Source: Microplitis mediator
Taxonomy: Eukaryota > Arthropoda > Insecta > Hymenoptera > Braconidae
Length of the DNA: 64,000 bases
Assembly: GCF_029852145.1 (NCBI RefSeq)
Contig: NC_079973.1
Coordinates: 17,740,618-17,804,617, forward strand
Direction of reading: 5' to 3'
Position 1 is the stretch's first letter; each line of letters starts with the position of its first letter. The notes below the pieces were generated by a model. That model searched no databases, had not been told where the DNA came from, and worked only from the letters and a program-made list of their open reading frames with translations. This document shows, piece after piece, positions 36,697-48,554 of the stretch. Both the position numbers and the translations under genes were made by a program.

Positions 36697-36878
36697 TATA
36701 TATACATACATACATACATACACACATACATACATACATACATACATACATACATACATACATACATACATACATACATACATACATACATACATACATA
36801 CATACATACATACATACATGCATACATACATACATACATACATACATACATACATACATACATACATACATACATACC
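36697..36878 (+). repeat. (CATA)n microsatellite, 5' flank of the Waldo-like LINE
   Basis: Nearly pure ACAT repeats ending exactly at the start of the LINE 5' UTR, CTCTCGGGAGAAACCC. The same repeat in the same strand register resumes at about 41782 after the LINE's A run. The Met-Tyr-Val-Cys and His-Thr-Tyr-Ile frames across it are artefacts. Confidence 0.97.
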
Positions 36879-37046
36879 TCTCGGGAGAAACCCAACTCCT
36901 AGAGAGCGCGTCCCCAGGTGGCGGATAGGGGAATGCCCTCACCGGATTTCCGGCGGGTAGGGGTGAAATAAAATAGCCCCCGCGGACCAAAAGAGGTGCG
37001 AGGAGGAAGGACACCTCCATAAAATAACCACCAAACAAAAAATGGT

Positions 37047-38576
37047 ATGAGTGATATGAAAAACGACATACCCCACGCGGGCACGCCAACACTGGCTACT
37101 TCCGCCGATGGTTCCGATCGGGTGCAAGCCCCGGTGGCCATCGCAAGCTTCATGGATTGTGGGGGAAGCAACCTAACACTCAACACAACGGTAGGGAACC
37201 AGGCCGCTAGCGCTACTGGAACGACGGTAGGGAACCAGGCCAAACACATTACTGGAACAAAAAATGGGAGCAACAATGGGTCGGACTCTAAGGTCCCATC
37301 TTGTCACGTTCTCCTTAATCGAAGAAGACTACCCTCAGCCCCTGTTACAGAGGTCCGGCAGTCACCCGTCGAACGTCTTGGTGCGAAAATCGAAGATCTC
37401 CTTGAATTTATTAAAACGAAATCAAACGTGCATGGTGAAATAAAGCGGCTAGCAGGCTCAATCAGCACCGCGTACAACTTGGCGCTAAACGATTTTTATG
37501 CCACCTCACAGAAACCAGGAGAACAAGCCACGTCAACGACGCAAACGTCACCCTAGATGGTTGTTCACTCTGACCCGCCATACACTCCTAAACAGAGCAC
37601 CAGTAAAGTTGGAAATGGCTCAAAGAAGAGACTATTATCTTCACCTAGCCCAAACTCTGCTACTGACCCTCGTGCTTCTAAAAAACCGGCACAGGACGAT
37701 GGCTGGAGAACAATCCAGCATAAGAAAAGGAGAGATCAGCCACCGCAAAATAAAACTGAAACTTCCAAAGGACCCAGGTCGGCACGGAACCGGACTGAAA
37801 TACAAAACGGCCATACGAAAACCCAACATAAGGCGGAAAAGAGAAAATCCCGAAACAAAGCAGTTCTCATCAAACCAGCAACGAGGCGAACGTACGCAGA
37901 GCTTTTGAAAGAGATCAAAGCAAAAGTTAAGCCAGAGGAAAATGGTGCGAATATCAAATCGATTCGCCAAACGAAGGAGGGCGGAGTACTTCTCGAGATT
38001 GGCCGCCAGTCTGGCGATGACGCTGCCTTTACTGAGGCTATCAAGACAGCCATAGGAGAAATCGGTACGGTCAAAAGACTCACCCCAATGGCTACAATCG
38101 AGATACGCGACCTAGATGGAGTGACCACGGAAGAAGACATCTGCGAGGCGCTAAAGCGCGACTACACAGACGGCCTGGAGATAAAACGGGTTAATCTGAC
38201 CAAGACAACTCTACGAGGTCAAAGAGCAGCATTTTGTGAAATTGATCTGCAAAACGCAAGTAAAGCTCTCAACAAGGCCCGGATCAAAATCGGATGGGTA
38301 TACTGCCGCATCCGTCCTGTTGTAAGAGTCACTCGCTGTTTCAAATGCCTTGGATATGGCCACCAGACACGCTCCTGCAAAGGCCCAGACCGAAGCAAAA
38401 GCTGCTACAAATGTGGTGGAGAAAAACATAAGTCTGCTGACTGTGTTGAACAGCCTAGATGCTTTCTTTGTGCTACAGACGAAGGCTCCACAAATAGTTT
38501 GTGCCATGTCTCTGGCTCAGGGGCATGCAAAGTATTTCGAGCAGCACTCGCAGAAGCTAATAAGGTGCAGAAATGA
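37047..38576 (+). pseudogene. Waldo-like ORF1 (gag-like, CCHC), one in-frame stop
   Basis: Two frames in the same register, 37047-37556 and 37557-38576, separated only by TAG at 37554-37556, which is followed directly by ATG. Together they would make about 509 residues, the usual size of R1-clade ORF1. The N-terminal part is Ser/Thr/Gly-rich, and a central segment is basic. The C-terminus has three zinc-finger motifs: CFKCLGYGHQTRSC, CYKCGGEKHKSADC and CFLCATDEG..CHV. These bind element RNA or target DNA. The simplest reading is a nonsense mutation in a young copy. Reinitiation at the adjacent ATG would yield a protein still containing all the fingers. Confidence 0.85.
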
Positions 38577-41564
38577 CCCGCATACTACAAGTAAACTTGA
38601 ATAGGTGCGCGTTAGCGCTAAACCTGCTCAGTCAACGTGTTTTCGAGGACAAAATTGACATCTGTATCATCAGTGAACAGTATTCAAATCCTCAAGGCAA
38701 AACATGGCTCTCTGACAAAACGAGCACCGCGGCGTTATGGGTCGCAAACCCAAGCAGAATAACGGCTCTTAGTAGTGGAAACGGAGAAGGTTACGTCTGG
38801 ATAAAAACTCCCATGACGTATTTCATGAGTGTCTACCTGTCACCAAATGAAGGGAACTGCGTGTTTCGTCAAAAATTGGCGAATATCGAAGACACCATCA
38901 CCGATTTTGACGGAGAAGTCATCGTTGCTGGTGACTTTAACGCTAAATCTGCCGAATGGGAGGCTACGTTCTCAGACACCAGGGGAAACGAAGTCGCTAA
39001 CTTTGCAGCTAGACTTGACCTCACGGCGCTGAACACCGGAAATACATCAACCTTCAGGAGACCTGGGTATCAACAGTATATTCTTGACATCTCCTTGGGA
39101 ACCTCAAAAATCGCCAGCAAGATCACGGATTGGACTGTCTCTGAAGAATTCAGTGGCAGCGACCACCAGCATATAACATTCAGTGTTAAAGTGGCTCCAA
39201 CTCCAACAATCAAGCAAGGCTCCAGAAAACGAAGGTGGAATGCCAGAAAACTCGACTTGGAAGCTCTCCGACAATCTCTCTCTCGAAGCTGGAAATCCCT
39301 CGAATCTCTTCCGACTCCTCACACTAGGAATGAGGCGGAGAAATTAGTCCAGAAAACCATGAAAGCTATTACCATCTCCTGCGATGCATCTATGCCGCGG
39401 TCGAGAAATCGTGGCTCACGCAGGCCGGCCTACTGGTGGACGACGGAAATAGCTGCGCTACGGAAGAAATGTCTTGAGCTCCGACGCTGCGCAACAAGAT
39501 TTGCGAAGCGATCTCCGAGCCAAGTAATACACGCCAGTGCGTACAAGCAGGCTAAAAAGGATTTAAACCGGACCATTAAGATCAGCAAAGCTGCACTGTG
39601 GAAGGAATTATGCAACGATTTGAACATGGACATATGGGGAAAAGCCTACCAAATTGTTACCAAGAAACTTGGGAAGGCATTTCCAGAAGCCCCGAAACCA
39701 CCAGAAGTCATGAATACTATCGTAGCGGAGCTATTTCTCGAGCACCCTTCGCGAGACAAAAGGCATTTTATAACCAATGGTGAGATTACGCTTTTTTCGA
39801 CCAAAGAACTGCAAGACGCAGCGAAGTCTCTCAAAGTTGGCAAAGCACCTGGCCCTGACGGCATTCCAGCGTCTGTGATAAAAATCATAGCACAGGAATT
39901 TCCGGACATGCTGCTGAACGCATATAATGCGTGCCTTGAAACTGGAACTTTCCCTACTGTCTGGAAGCGACAAAGACTAGTCCTCCTGGACAAAGGAAAA
40001 GCAGCTCCACAAACACCTGCATCGTTTAGGCCGCTCTGCATGTTAGACATCGCTGGAAAACTCCTCGAGAAGCTGGTACAAGTGAGACTTCGTGAAGACG
40101 TTGTCCACTGTGGTGACTTCTCTGAAAACCAACACGGATTTCGAAAAGGTCATTCAACTATTGGAGCGATCAAGAAAGTCATAGAAGCTGTAAGCAGGGC
40201 CTGGTCAGGTAATCTGAAGTCACGCAAAGTCTGCATCCTTCTCACCCTGGATGTAAAAAACGCTTTCAACAGCGCAAGCTGGGACGACATCTTAAACGCA
40301 ATGGAACATCGATTCAAAGCTAAGCAAGAAAATCTGGCAATCGTCGACGACTACCTTGACGGAAGAACGCTGATCGTGGACACAACGGATGGCCCACGCG
40401 AATACAACGTGACAGCTGGCGTGCCACAGGGGTCGGTCATAGGTCCTGACCTGTGGAATGCAGACTACGATGAGCTACTGGAGTTACGGCTACCGAAGCA
40501 AGTAGAACTTACTGGTTTTGCCGACGACGTCGCGGCCACGATTCAAGCAGACAGCATCGATGACGCAGAACTGCTAGTTCGGTCAACTATCGACGCTGTA
40601 GAGGCCTGGCTAGATAAGCATCACCTAAAGCTTGCCATGCACAAAACAGAAATGGTAGTGCTGACTCGTCAAAGATGGTTCCTGATGCCATTCAGTGTGG
40701 ACATCGGCGAGACAACCCTGTCATCAACAAGAGCACTACGCTACTTGGGAGTGATGATAGATGAAAAACTCTCTTTCCGCGAACATCTTGACAGCGTATG
40801 CACCAAAGCTTGTAAGACGGTCTCCAACATATCGAGAATCATGACCAACGCAATAGGTCCACGAACCAAAAAAAAGAAGAGTCCTACTAGAAGTGGTCCA
40901 CTCCATCCTGCTCTATGGAGCGGAAATTTGGGCTCATATTCTAAAACAGAAAACTTACAGACGCAAGATCGCAGCAGTGCAACGGCGAGGAGCCCTGAGG
41001 GTGACCTGCGCATACCGCACAGTCTCTGAAGCAGCCGTCTTGGTCATAGCGGGAGCTGCACCTATAGATCTACTAGCCCTAGAAAGGTCAAAACTAAATG
41101 ACTTGAAGCCCAGCGAGAATAACCTAATGGAAGCAAGAGCAAAGGCAAGGACGAAAACACTGGAAGATTGGAAGGACCGATGGGAAAACGGAAATACAGG
41201 CAGATGGACAGCACGCCTGATCCCCAACATCAAAGTCTGGCTGTCCCGGAATCACGGGGAGACAGACTTTTATCTAACCCAACTGTTGACGGGCCATGGA
41301 TCCTTCAACGCATACCTCTTCAAAATGGGCCTACACCATACCCCGATGTGCAAATACTGCCCGAGCAAAAACGATGACGTCGAGCATACGTTTTTTGAGT
41401 GCGAGCGCTGGAAAAACCTCAGAGACAGCATTGAAAAAACCATCGGCAACGCCCTCAGCCCTACGAACCTAGTGACTCATATGCTAGTGCGAGAAGAGAA
41501 TTGGCTAGAAATTGCAGCATACGCGCAGCGTCTTCTAAAAATAAAGATCTCAGAAAGAGACTAA
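38573..41564 (+). pseudogene. Waldo-like ORF2: endonuclease, reverse transcriptase, CCHC tail; one frameshift
   Basis: The ATG at 38573 overlaps the ORF1 stop as ATGA, typical of coupled translation in R1-clade elements. The endonuclease has LQVNLNRCALALNLL, ISEQYSNP, VAGDFNAKSAEW and GSDHQHITF. The reverse transcriptase has GKAPGPDGIPASV, NQHGFRKGHSTIGAI, LTLDVKNAFNSASW, GVPQGSVIGPDLWN and GFADDVAATI. The first frame runs to about 40870. At an eight-A run (40868-40875) the reading shifts, and the true continuation (VLLEVVHSILLYGAEIWAH) lies in the frame ending at 41564. It carries CKYCPSKNDDVEHTFFEC, a C-X2-C-X8-H-X4-C finger. All catalytic motifs remain, so an assembly error in the A run is possible. 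Confidence 0.88.
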
Positions 41565-41589
41565 AAACATGGGAGTTGACGTGAATAAC

Positions 41590-41670
41590 GCAGCACGGAC
41601 TGGGTCGAAGTAATGCTAACGCGGTTCCAACCCAGTCTTCCCTGCTCTACGCAGGGAACGAGAAGAGGAG
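41590..41670 (+). promoter_or_regulatory. 3' UTR stem-loops of the Waldo-like LINE
   Basis: ACTGGGT near 41598 can pair with ACCCAGT near 41630, and immediately after lies CCCTGC-TCTAC-GCAGGG, a perfect six-pair hairpin. Structured 3' UTRs serve as recognition sites for the reverse transcriptase in R1- and SART-type LINEs, so this is a good candidate for that role. Confidence 0.6.
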
Positions 41671-41781
41671 GTTTTTTAGTGAGTAAAAATCTCACACTAC
41701 CGACCATCATCTTCAACTTACACCCGTCGGTGTCTTTTGAAGATTTTTCCTCCTCACCATATAAAAAAAAAAAAAAAAAAA

Positions 41782-41866
41782 CATACATACATACAAACAT
41801 ACATACATACATACATACATACATACATACATACATACATACATACATACATACATAAATACATAC
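41782..41866 (+). repeat. (CATA)n microsatellite, 3' flank
   Basis: ACAT repeats following an A run of about 19 bases at the LINE 3' end. It continues the tract at 36697-36878. Confidence 0.95.
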
Positions 41867-43825
41867 TATAACACAAAAACTAGACGCTAATTTCTACGCT
41901 ATAACTTCGTTCTCTGCCTTTAGCCTCCAGTCTCAATACGAATAGGGTGCCAGGTAATTTTTATCACTGGAATCATCAAACCAGTAAATCATGAAATTTT
42001 GGATAATTTTTAATCTGTGGAATTATCACCAAAACCACGCATAAACAAAACTAAAACTAAAACTTAACAAAATGCTCAGAACTTATTAGCAAAACAAAAC
42101 GGAGACTGGAAAACTAAAAACAGAGTTACGGTATGCCATGGTGTCGCTCAGTGTGTAGGTTTATGGAGAGAGGGAGTGGTCCGGGTTACATCATTCCCAA
42201 GGTCATGTAGATTCATTTTGAATTTGCAACTTTTATTTAACAACCAAAATCTCAAAACTCTATTTAACAATAAATAAAATACGATAGCTCAGTACAAATA
42301 ATATTTTTCTCTATAACGAATGCTGAATATAATAAAATTAATCTTAACAGAAAGTAAATTGACATCTAAATAACACGTATCGATACTTTATAAATAAATT
42401 AATTAATTAACTAGGACTAAATGATAATCAGATAATATTTGGTAAACTAGAACAATAATTATGGATTCGATACTCTAGAACATTTTCTTCTGCAAAATCG
42501 TAAAAGTAACGTACATGGGTCTCATTTCGATGTTAATTAGACAATAATTGATTCAACAATCAAACATGGCTCTTATAGTTTTTTTATAAAATAATATTAA
42601 CAATAAAACGTAATCGTGACTCTAAAAATGTAACACTATTCTCATAATTCTCCCAGACATTAAATCTTTTCTTTAATTAAAACAGGAGCATAATACCTCA
42701 AGACTTTTGACTCGAACTCGATTAATTATTTATAATAATTATTTCATACCTGATGTCTGGTGAATAAATATCAAGTAACGTCTTACACTATTTTAAAATA
42801 ATACTTCTGTAGCAATAATCTCAATCTATAGCTTTCCACAATGCCTTGAACTGTAGCGCCATTACTGCACACGTCTACTCGCCTCAAGCGACTAGAGTCG
42901 AATGCCCACGTTCGTACTCCTCGAAGGTCTCCCTCCGACTTCTCTCTCTCAATTCTCAATTCTAAAACCCCAAACTCAAACCTATCGTTATCAATAACTG
43001 ACCTCTATATTCTAAATTCTTAAATCCAACTCAATCTTTACTATAACGGTAACTGGAGGCTCAAGTCTTCACCAAACGTACTCACTAAACCCATTCTGAG
43101 TATGGATATCCTTGGCAGTTGCTCTCCTGGAACAGACCAGCTGGGATCATAAAACTTATAAACTAAGTGACCTATGACTTCCTCAGCGGTACAAATGGTC
43201 ATGACTTGTCCTCTGAGGCCTGTCAGACTAATAATTTAAAAATGATCAGACGGCTTCCACAACAGCAATGGTCACAAAATTACTGTTGAGGCCTGCGAAA
43301 CCAAAACTCCAAAACTGATCCCATTCTGCATCCGTCAAATTCCTTATATACTGGAGCACTAGCATCTCAGCTAGACCTCTGCAATCAACCAAGAAGTCTC
43401 AGAGGGATAGAACTAGGTTCTATCATCAGATGATACCGGGTGACTAATTTAAGTCCCGCTCCACGGTAACACTGACTCGTCCACATACTCAAAATATCAA
43501 AACTTAAAAAATCCAAAAATTCAAACAATCATTTCCCTTCTTATCTTCTTCCCAAACTTTAATCTCAAACCATATCCCATAATAATTTTCCATAATTCTG
43601 ATTCCAATTCTTTTTTTCTTTATCCCAAAAATCCATAACTGTAGCCAAACGTTACTCCATATTTAATTCTTAAACTATAACTTAATCAAAAATCTGTATA
43701 AAAATCATAAATTACTGTAAGCTAAATTATAAGTCTTGAGTTACCATGCTCCTAAATACAATAAAATTCGTTGGTGTTTGTGACGTTCACTTTGATTTGA
43801 CCCCCATACGAGAAATAACGTCACA
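41867..43825 (-). mobile_element. Solo-LTR-like element, 1.96 kb, with stem-loops
   Basis: Flanked by ATAC at 41863-41866 and 43826-43829, and family P sequence resumes on both sides. Read on the minus strand it begins TGTGACGTTATTTCTCG and ends TTTTTGTGTTATA. Its interior carries hairpins CCTCAG/CTGAGG (43181-43218), CAACAGCAAT/ATTACTGTTG (43260-43288), CTAGC/GCTAG (43369-43384) and GATAGAAC/GTTCTATC (43406-43424). No coding sequence, so a solo LTR is the preferred but unproved reading; orientation is tentative. Confidence 0.6.
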
Positions 43826-43995
43826 ATACATACATATATACACTCGGACATCATCTTGAAATTGGTCAGAATAGCTTCCTAGAACCTCAAAACGTCAAAA
43901 TCTCTGATAAATTCGATTTTCGAAAATCGGACCGAAATTAAGAACGTCCCCAAAATTTGAAAATTTTCAATTTTCTTAGCGGAAAGTTAAAAAGT

Positions 43996-44257
43996 AATTT
44001 TTTAATAAAAACTATTCTAATAAATGAGAATTTAACAAAAAAATAGATCGGATAATCAGTAAAAAACGGAGCTTAACAGAGTCAAAACTTTATTTATTAA
44101 TGAGCTTTGCAATTAGGTTGTGAAAATAGTTGAAATCATAAATTATATTTCTTTAGTAAAAATAAAATAAAAAAGATAAAATAATATGAGCTTTCAAACT
44201 CCATTTACGACTTTGTCTTTTTATTTTGCAAAGTCGTAAGACGTTTAAGTGAAGTTT
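43996..44257. other. Spacer between head-to-head family P copies
   Basis: AT-rich, nothing recognised. It separates copy 4 on the minus strand from copy 5 on the plus strand. Confidence 0.5.
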
Positions 44258-44402
44258 TTTAACTTCCTGCTAAGAAAATCGGCGACTTTCAAAAAATTCG
44301 GGAAGTTATTGGTTTCACCCCGATTTTAAAAAATCGGGTTTTCATCATATGTCAACGTTTGAAGGTGCTACGATGCTATTCTGACATTTTCAGAGCGATG
44401 TC

Positions 44403-44442
<40 letters not shown>

Positions 44443-45605
44443 TGTGTGGATGTAAACCTCTCATATATTTTTAATGAATGAACCGATTTAGATGGTTCTT
44501 GCGGCATTCGAAAGATTCCTAATAAACTTAGATTTCCAGAAAATTTTAGATCATTCAATCAAATAGACTCTGAGATATTTAAGAAATATGAAAAAAAAAA
44601 CTTTTTTTTTCGTTTTTTTTTTTTTTGATATTTTGAAAACTGTCAGATTGATCAATTCCAAAATCTAATCAGCTCTATAACTCGATAAAAGCTTTCAATT
44701 GCCGCCAAGAACGTCTCAATCGGATAATCCGTTCGAAAGATATTGTCGACGAAAGAAATAATTAATTAATTAATGTAACGGGACCTAAGTCCGTCTCCGC
44801 CGACCGGAAGCCGATACCTCACCCTCTTGGGCATACTCGCGTTGCGTGTGGTCCCTATCTTTGACACTACCATATATTATAAAAGCGAAATGTGAGCATA
44901 AGCTCACATTAACTTACCCATTAGGCATGCATTGCATGTGGGTGTCTCACCAACAACCACCACGAGTCCGACCTCATTCGGACCCAAGCACTTCTCCCAT
45001 TTCTGGTCAAAGCGGGGCTTGGAATGGATCCCCCATGGTACCAGACTTCAGCTCTGGTGAACCGCTTGCATAGGTTTAGTGGTGGGGCGCGCAAGTTCTT
45101 CTCCAACCCATAAGGGCTACCTCCACTTAGGAATATAATCACCAAGATTTCAGATACGCCATAATAAACACATACCCTCATCCATCACTTAGTGATCTCT
45201 AATCTGCGAGCTTTTTGTGGCCGCCATGATGTTTCAAGACACAAAATGGCGGGGGTTGATCCACTCGCCAACGAAAGAAATAGTAGAAAACGGTTTTTAA
45301 CGAATATCGTCTAAATGACTGAACCAATCATTCACAAAATTTTATCAGCTCTAGAACTCAATAAAACGCGCCAATTGCTACCTCACACGCTTCAATCGGA
45401 TAATCCGTTCGAGAAATATCGTCGACGAAAGAATGGAAAAAAGCGTTTTGTTTTCGTTTTTCGTGAATATCTCGGAAACTATCGAATCGATCAATTCCAA
45501 AATCTAATCAGCTCTAGAATTCGATAAAAGCATTCGATTGCTGCCAAGAACATCCTAATCAGATAACCCGTTCAAGAGATATCGTCGACAGAATAATAAA
45601 TGTAA
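44258..45605 (+). repeat. Family P repeat, copy 5, interrupted by a SINE-like element
   Basis: Starts TTTTTTAACTTCCTGCTAAG, with TCAACGTTTGAAGGT, a TG microsatellite at 44404-44443, and internal units containing AATCTAATCAGCTCTA. It resumes after the insertion at 45271 with two more units and stops near 45605 without the GAGCTC/GCGGGAAGTT 3' module. Confidence 0.82.
44761..45270 (-). mobile_element. SINE-like retroposon with ATTA tail (copy 2)
   Basis: Flanked by a perfect 12-base duplication, ACGAAAGAAATA, at 44749-44760 and 45271-45282. Read on the minus strand its last 250 bases match copy 1, including GAGTATGCCC, GGCTTCCGGTCGGCGGAG and GGACTTAGGTCCCGTTACAT, then ATTAATTAATTAAT. Its 5' part differs from copy 1. 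Retroposition by LINE machinery is indicated by the duplication and the simple-repeat tail. Short frames across it are not conserved between copies. Confidence 0.75.
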
Positions 45606-45652
45606 AATCTATATCTGCTTTTTTGATTAAATAACATCATAATTACACTGAT

Positions 45653-45910
45653 AGAAGGATTTCTTATTATTTAAAAAACCATTTATTAAACACCATTTCT
45701 TTGTATTTAACAAATGTTTCTTACTATTTAAGAAATTATTTTTTAATAGTTAAGAAATAATGCCTTGAGAAATGATTTCTTAACTGTTAAAAAATCATTT
45801 CTTAAATAGTAAAAAATATTTGTTAAATACAAAAAAATAATGTTTGACAAATGATTTCTTAAATACTAAGAAATCTTTTTTAAATGCTAAGAAATCCTTC
45901 TATCCGTGTA
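45653..45910. mobile_element. Palindromic MITE, about 258 bp
   Basis: The left end TACACTGATAGAAGGATTTC is mirrored by GAAATCCTTCTATCCGTGTA at the right end. The interior alternates AAGAAAT and ATTTCTTA words so the whole unit folds on itself. TA lies at both ends. No transposase. Confidence 0.85.
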
Positions 45911-46046
45911 CTGAACAACAGTACTCAAACATTTTCTTCTTTATGTAAGTCATTGGAAGTGACTGCTTGAAAATCGTCATGGTCGCTCGTATCACGATAT
46001 ACTTATTTTTGAGCTAATTATTGAACGTAATTGTGAATAAATACAC

Positions 46047-47770
46047 TAATAGAAAAAATTAAAGGATTAAAAAAAAATTCCAAATTTTTGGGCGATTTTC
46101 AACAGGCCCTAACTTTGAGAGAAATGGTCGTACAAGAAATAAAAAAAAAAGAAAATTGTAGCTCCAAGTGTCTACTTTTTCGATTAGAACTTCAAAATTT
46201 TTTAGCTTCAGCGGTTTTAGAGTAATCTTAAAAAAACCAGCGACAAAAAAATTTTCAAATTTTTTTAATTTTTGTTTTTTGGTCTTCGGGCGAGGAAAAA
46301 ATTATTTTAGCTTAACCACTATGAGGGTCGGATACTTTCATTATTCAGCTCTAATTTCTTTTTTTATGGACCTTGATACGTCCAGTTCTCGCCGAGATAT
46401 CAGTCTTCAAATGGAAAAAGATCCTTTTGTCTTTGATTATCGATATCTCAGAAACCAATGATCGTAAAGAAAGTTAATGGTGGGTTTTACAAACTTGAAT
46501 AAATTCCCTTCAACGATTAGCCATTGCTTTTTCGAAAAAAATATTTTTTCCTATCGTCACATGAATTTAGAAATGCAACAAAAAAAGGGCTTTTTGTGAT
46601 TTTTTGGAAAGTCAAGCGCTGAAACGAAAATATTGTGGAAATCCATAATGTTAACTGTGTATTCTACAGTTCAATATGTCCACAAAAACCCTACAAAGAG
46701 CCAGATCAATCCGACCAGCCGTTTATTTGTTTCACTCGATCAAATTTTTGAAAAAATTAAAGGATCACGTTTTTTTTTAATTTAATGACTGAGAGATCAA
46801 TAAAATCGTGAAATGCAGCGACTCAAACGCGTTAAAAATGATTGGGTGTTGGTTTTGTAAATTTCCTAAAGTTATTCCAAAAAAAAAATTTTTTTGAAAA
46901 AAATTTTTTTTTTTAACTTTTGTTTTGAAAAAAAACTTTCTTCTTTTTTGGAAATTTAAGCACTGTCTGCAATGAAATTGTGGACAAAGCTCAGGAAAAA
47001 TGTTTGTTTTCATCTTGTTAAAGATTATGAGCTTTTCAGAGCAAAAAACTTATTCCTTTAATTTTTTCAAAAATTTGATCGAGTGAAACAAATAAACGGC
47101 TAGTTGGATTGATCTGGCTCTTTGTAGGGTTTTTGTGGACATATTGAACTGTAAAATACACAGTTAACATTATGGATTTCCACAATATTTTCGTTTCAGC
47201 GCTTGACTTTCCAAAAAATCACAAAAAGCCCTTTTTTTGTTGCATTTCTAAATTCATGTGACGATAGGAAAAAATATTTTTTTCGAAAAAGCAATGACTA
47301 ATCGTTGAAGGGAATTTATTCAAGTTAGTAAAACCCACCATTAACTTTCTGTGCGATCATTGGCTTCTGAGATATCGATAATCAAAAACAAAAGGATCAT
47401 TTTACATTTGAAGACTGATATCTCGGCGAGAAGTGGACGTATCAAGGTCCATAAAAAAAGAGATTAAAGCTGAATAATGAAGGTATCCGATCCTCATAGT
47501 GGTTTAGCAAAAATAATTTTTTCCACGCCCGAAGACCAAAAAACAAAAATTAAAAAAATTTGACAATTTTTTTGTAGCTGGTTTTTTTAAGATTACTCTA
47601 AAACCGCTAACGCTAAAAAATTTTGAAGTTCTAATCGAAAAAGTAGACACTTGAAGCAACAAATTACTTTTTATTTATTTCTTGTACAACCATTTCTCTC
47701 AAAGTTAGGACCTGTTGAAAATCGCCCAAAAATTTGGAATTTTTTTTTGATCCTTTAATTTTTTCCATTA
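46047..47770. mobile_element. Long-inverted-repeat element, 1.7 kb with about 725 bp arms
   Basis: The left arm starts TAATAGAAAAAATTAAAGGA and the right arm ends in its inverse at 47770. The arms (46047-46772 and 47045-47770) stay inverted copies throughout; for example TTGACTTTCCAAAAAATCAC occurs inverted in the left arm. The centre is about 270 bases. No transposase; the short frames inside are mirror images of each other. A transcript across it would form a very long hairpin. Confidence 0.92.
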
Positions 47771-48484
47771 GGGGAGGGTGGGCAGAGCGGCCCCCCTAAG
47801 CCGATTATTTTTTTTTGTGGCTTTCAACCATAAGATCACTTTACTTTTGTCCTATTTCGAACAAATTTATGGACATTTTGCCAAAATTCTGAAAAAAAAA
47901 TTTTTTTTTTCGTTTTTTTTTTTTTTTTAATTGTTTTCATCATTAAGAATGTATTTCTTTCTCTTGACAACTATTTTTGGTTTTATATTACTCGAAAAAA
48001 ATTTTTTTAAGTGTAATAAATCGTTCACTCTCGATTACCTTAATTACTAATTGTTATTTAATAAAAAAAAATCAATTTTATAGTTTTACTTTATTTCAAA
48101 AATTTATCAACTAAAAAAAAAATTTAATTTTTATAAATTTTTAGTGACCAAATTTGCCTCTTACATAGAGAAACGGCCGAAAAATATGAAAAAATAATTT
48201 TTTCGGAAATTTCGGCGGGTCCATTTTGCTCCAGGTGTTATGCGTAGGGCTAGAAATGTGGAATTATATTAATTTTTTTTTAATTTGACGATAAAAATAC
48301 GAAAAAATCACTTTTTCAAAATTTTGGGCTTGTCCATTTTGCCCCAAATGTCATGCGTAGGGGTAAAAATGCGCAAACATATCGGATTTATAGTAATTAA
48401 ACGAAAAAAAAAAAATTTTTTTTTTGGTCAAAATTTCAGGGGGGCCGCTCTGCCCCATGGGGGCTGCTCTGCCCCACCCTCCCC
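47771..48484. mobile_element. MITE-like element with GGGGAGGGTGGG ends
   Basis: The left end GGGGAGGGTGGGCAGAGCGG (then CCCCCCT) is matched by the right end, where AGGGGGGCCGCTCTGCCCC and CTGCTCTGCCCCACCCTCC lie in tandem before the edge. TA flanks both ends. It abuts the previous element without spacer, probably an insertion at that element's terminal TA. The arms contain further inverted words with TTTTGCCCCA. Confidence 0.85.
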
Positions 48485-48554
48485 TATATAAAAAACGCTC
48501 ATGCATTAAATATTTTAGATTCTAAATTTTTAAACTTTAACATAAAACGTTACC

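Larger units (their letters stand above)
36879..41779 (+). mobile_element. Waldo-like R1-clade LINE in an ACAT microsatellite
   Basis: A full-length layout: 5' UTR (36879-37046), ORF1, ORF2 overlapping by ATGA, 3' UTR with strong hairpins and an A run. ACAT repeats lie on both sides. R1-clade Waldo elements are known to insert in ACAY-type repeats, so both protein type and target fit. One nonsense codon in ORF1 and one frameshift in ORF2 are the only clear lesions, so it is a recent copy. The 5' UTR contains AGGTGGCGGAT and CCCTCACCGG. Confidence 0.85.
36065..43995 (-). repeat. Family P repeat, copy 4, split by two insertions
   Basis: Minus orientation. The start lies at 43995-43826 (inverse of AACTTTCCGCTAAGAAAAT and of GATGATGTCCGAGTG) and the end at 36885-36065 (CATA microsatellite, internal units, GAGCTC palindromes, inverse of AGCGGAAAGTTTTGGGGCTG). 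Between the halves are a Waldo-like LINE (36879-41779) and a 1.96 kb LTR-like element (41867-43825), both inserted in its microsatellite. Confidence 0.82.

Noticed and set aside
36618..37092. Several frames with Tyr-Ile-His-Thr or Met-Tyr-Val-Cys repeats
   Set aside because: Artefacts of the ACAT microsatellite read in six frames.
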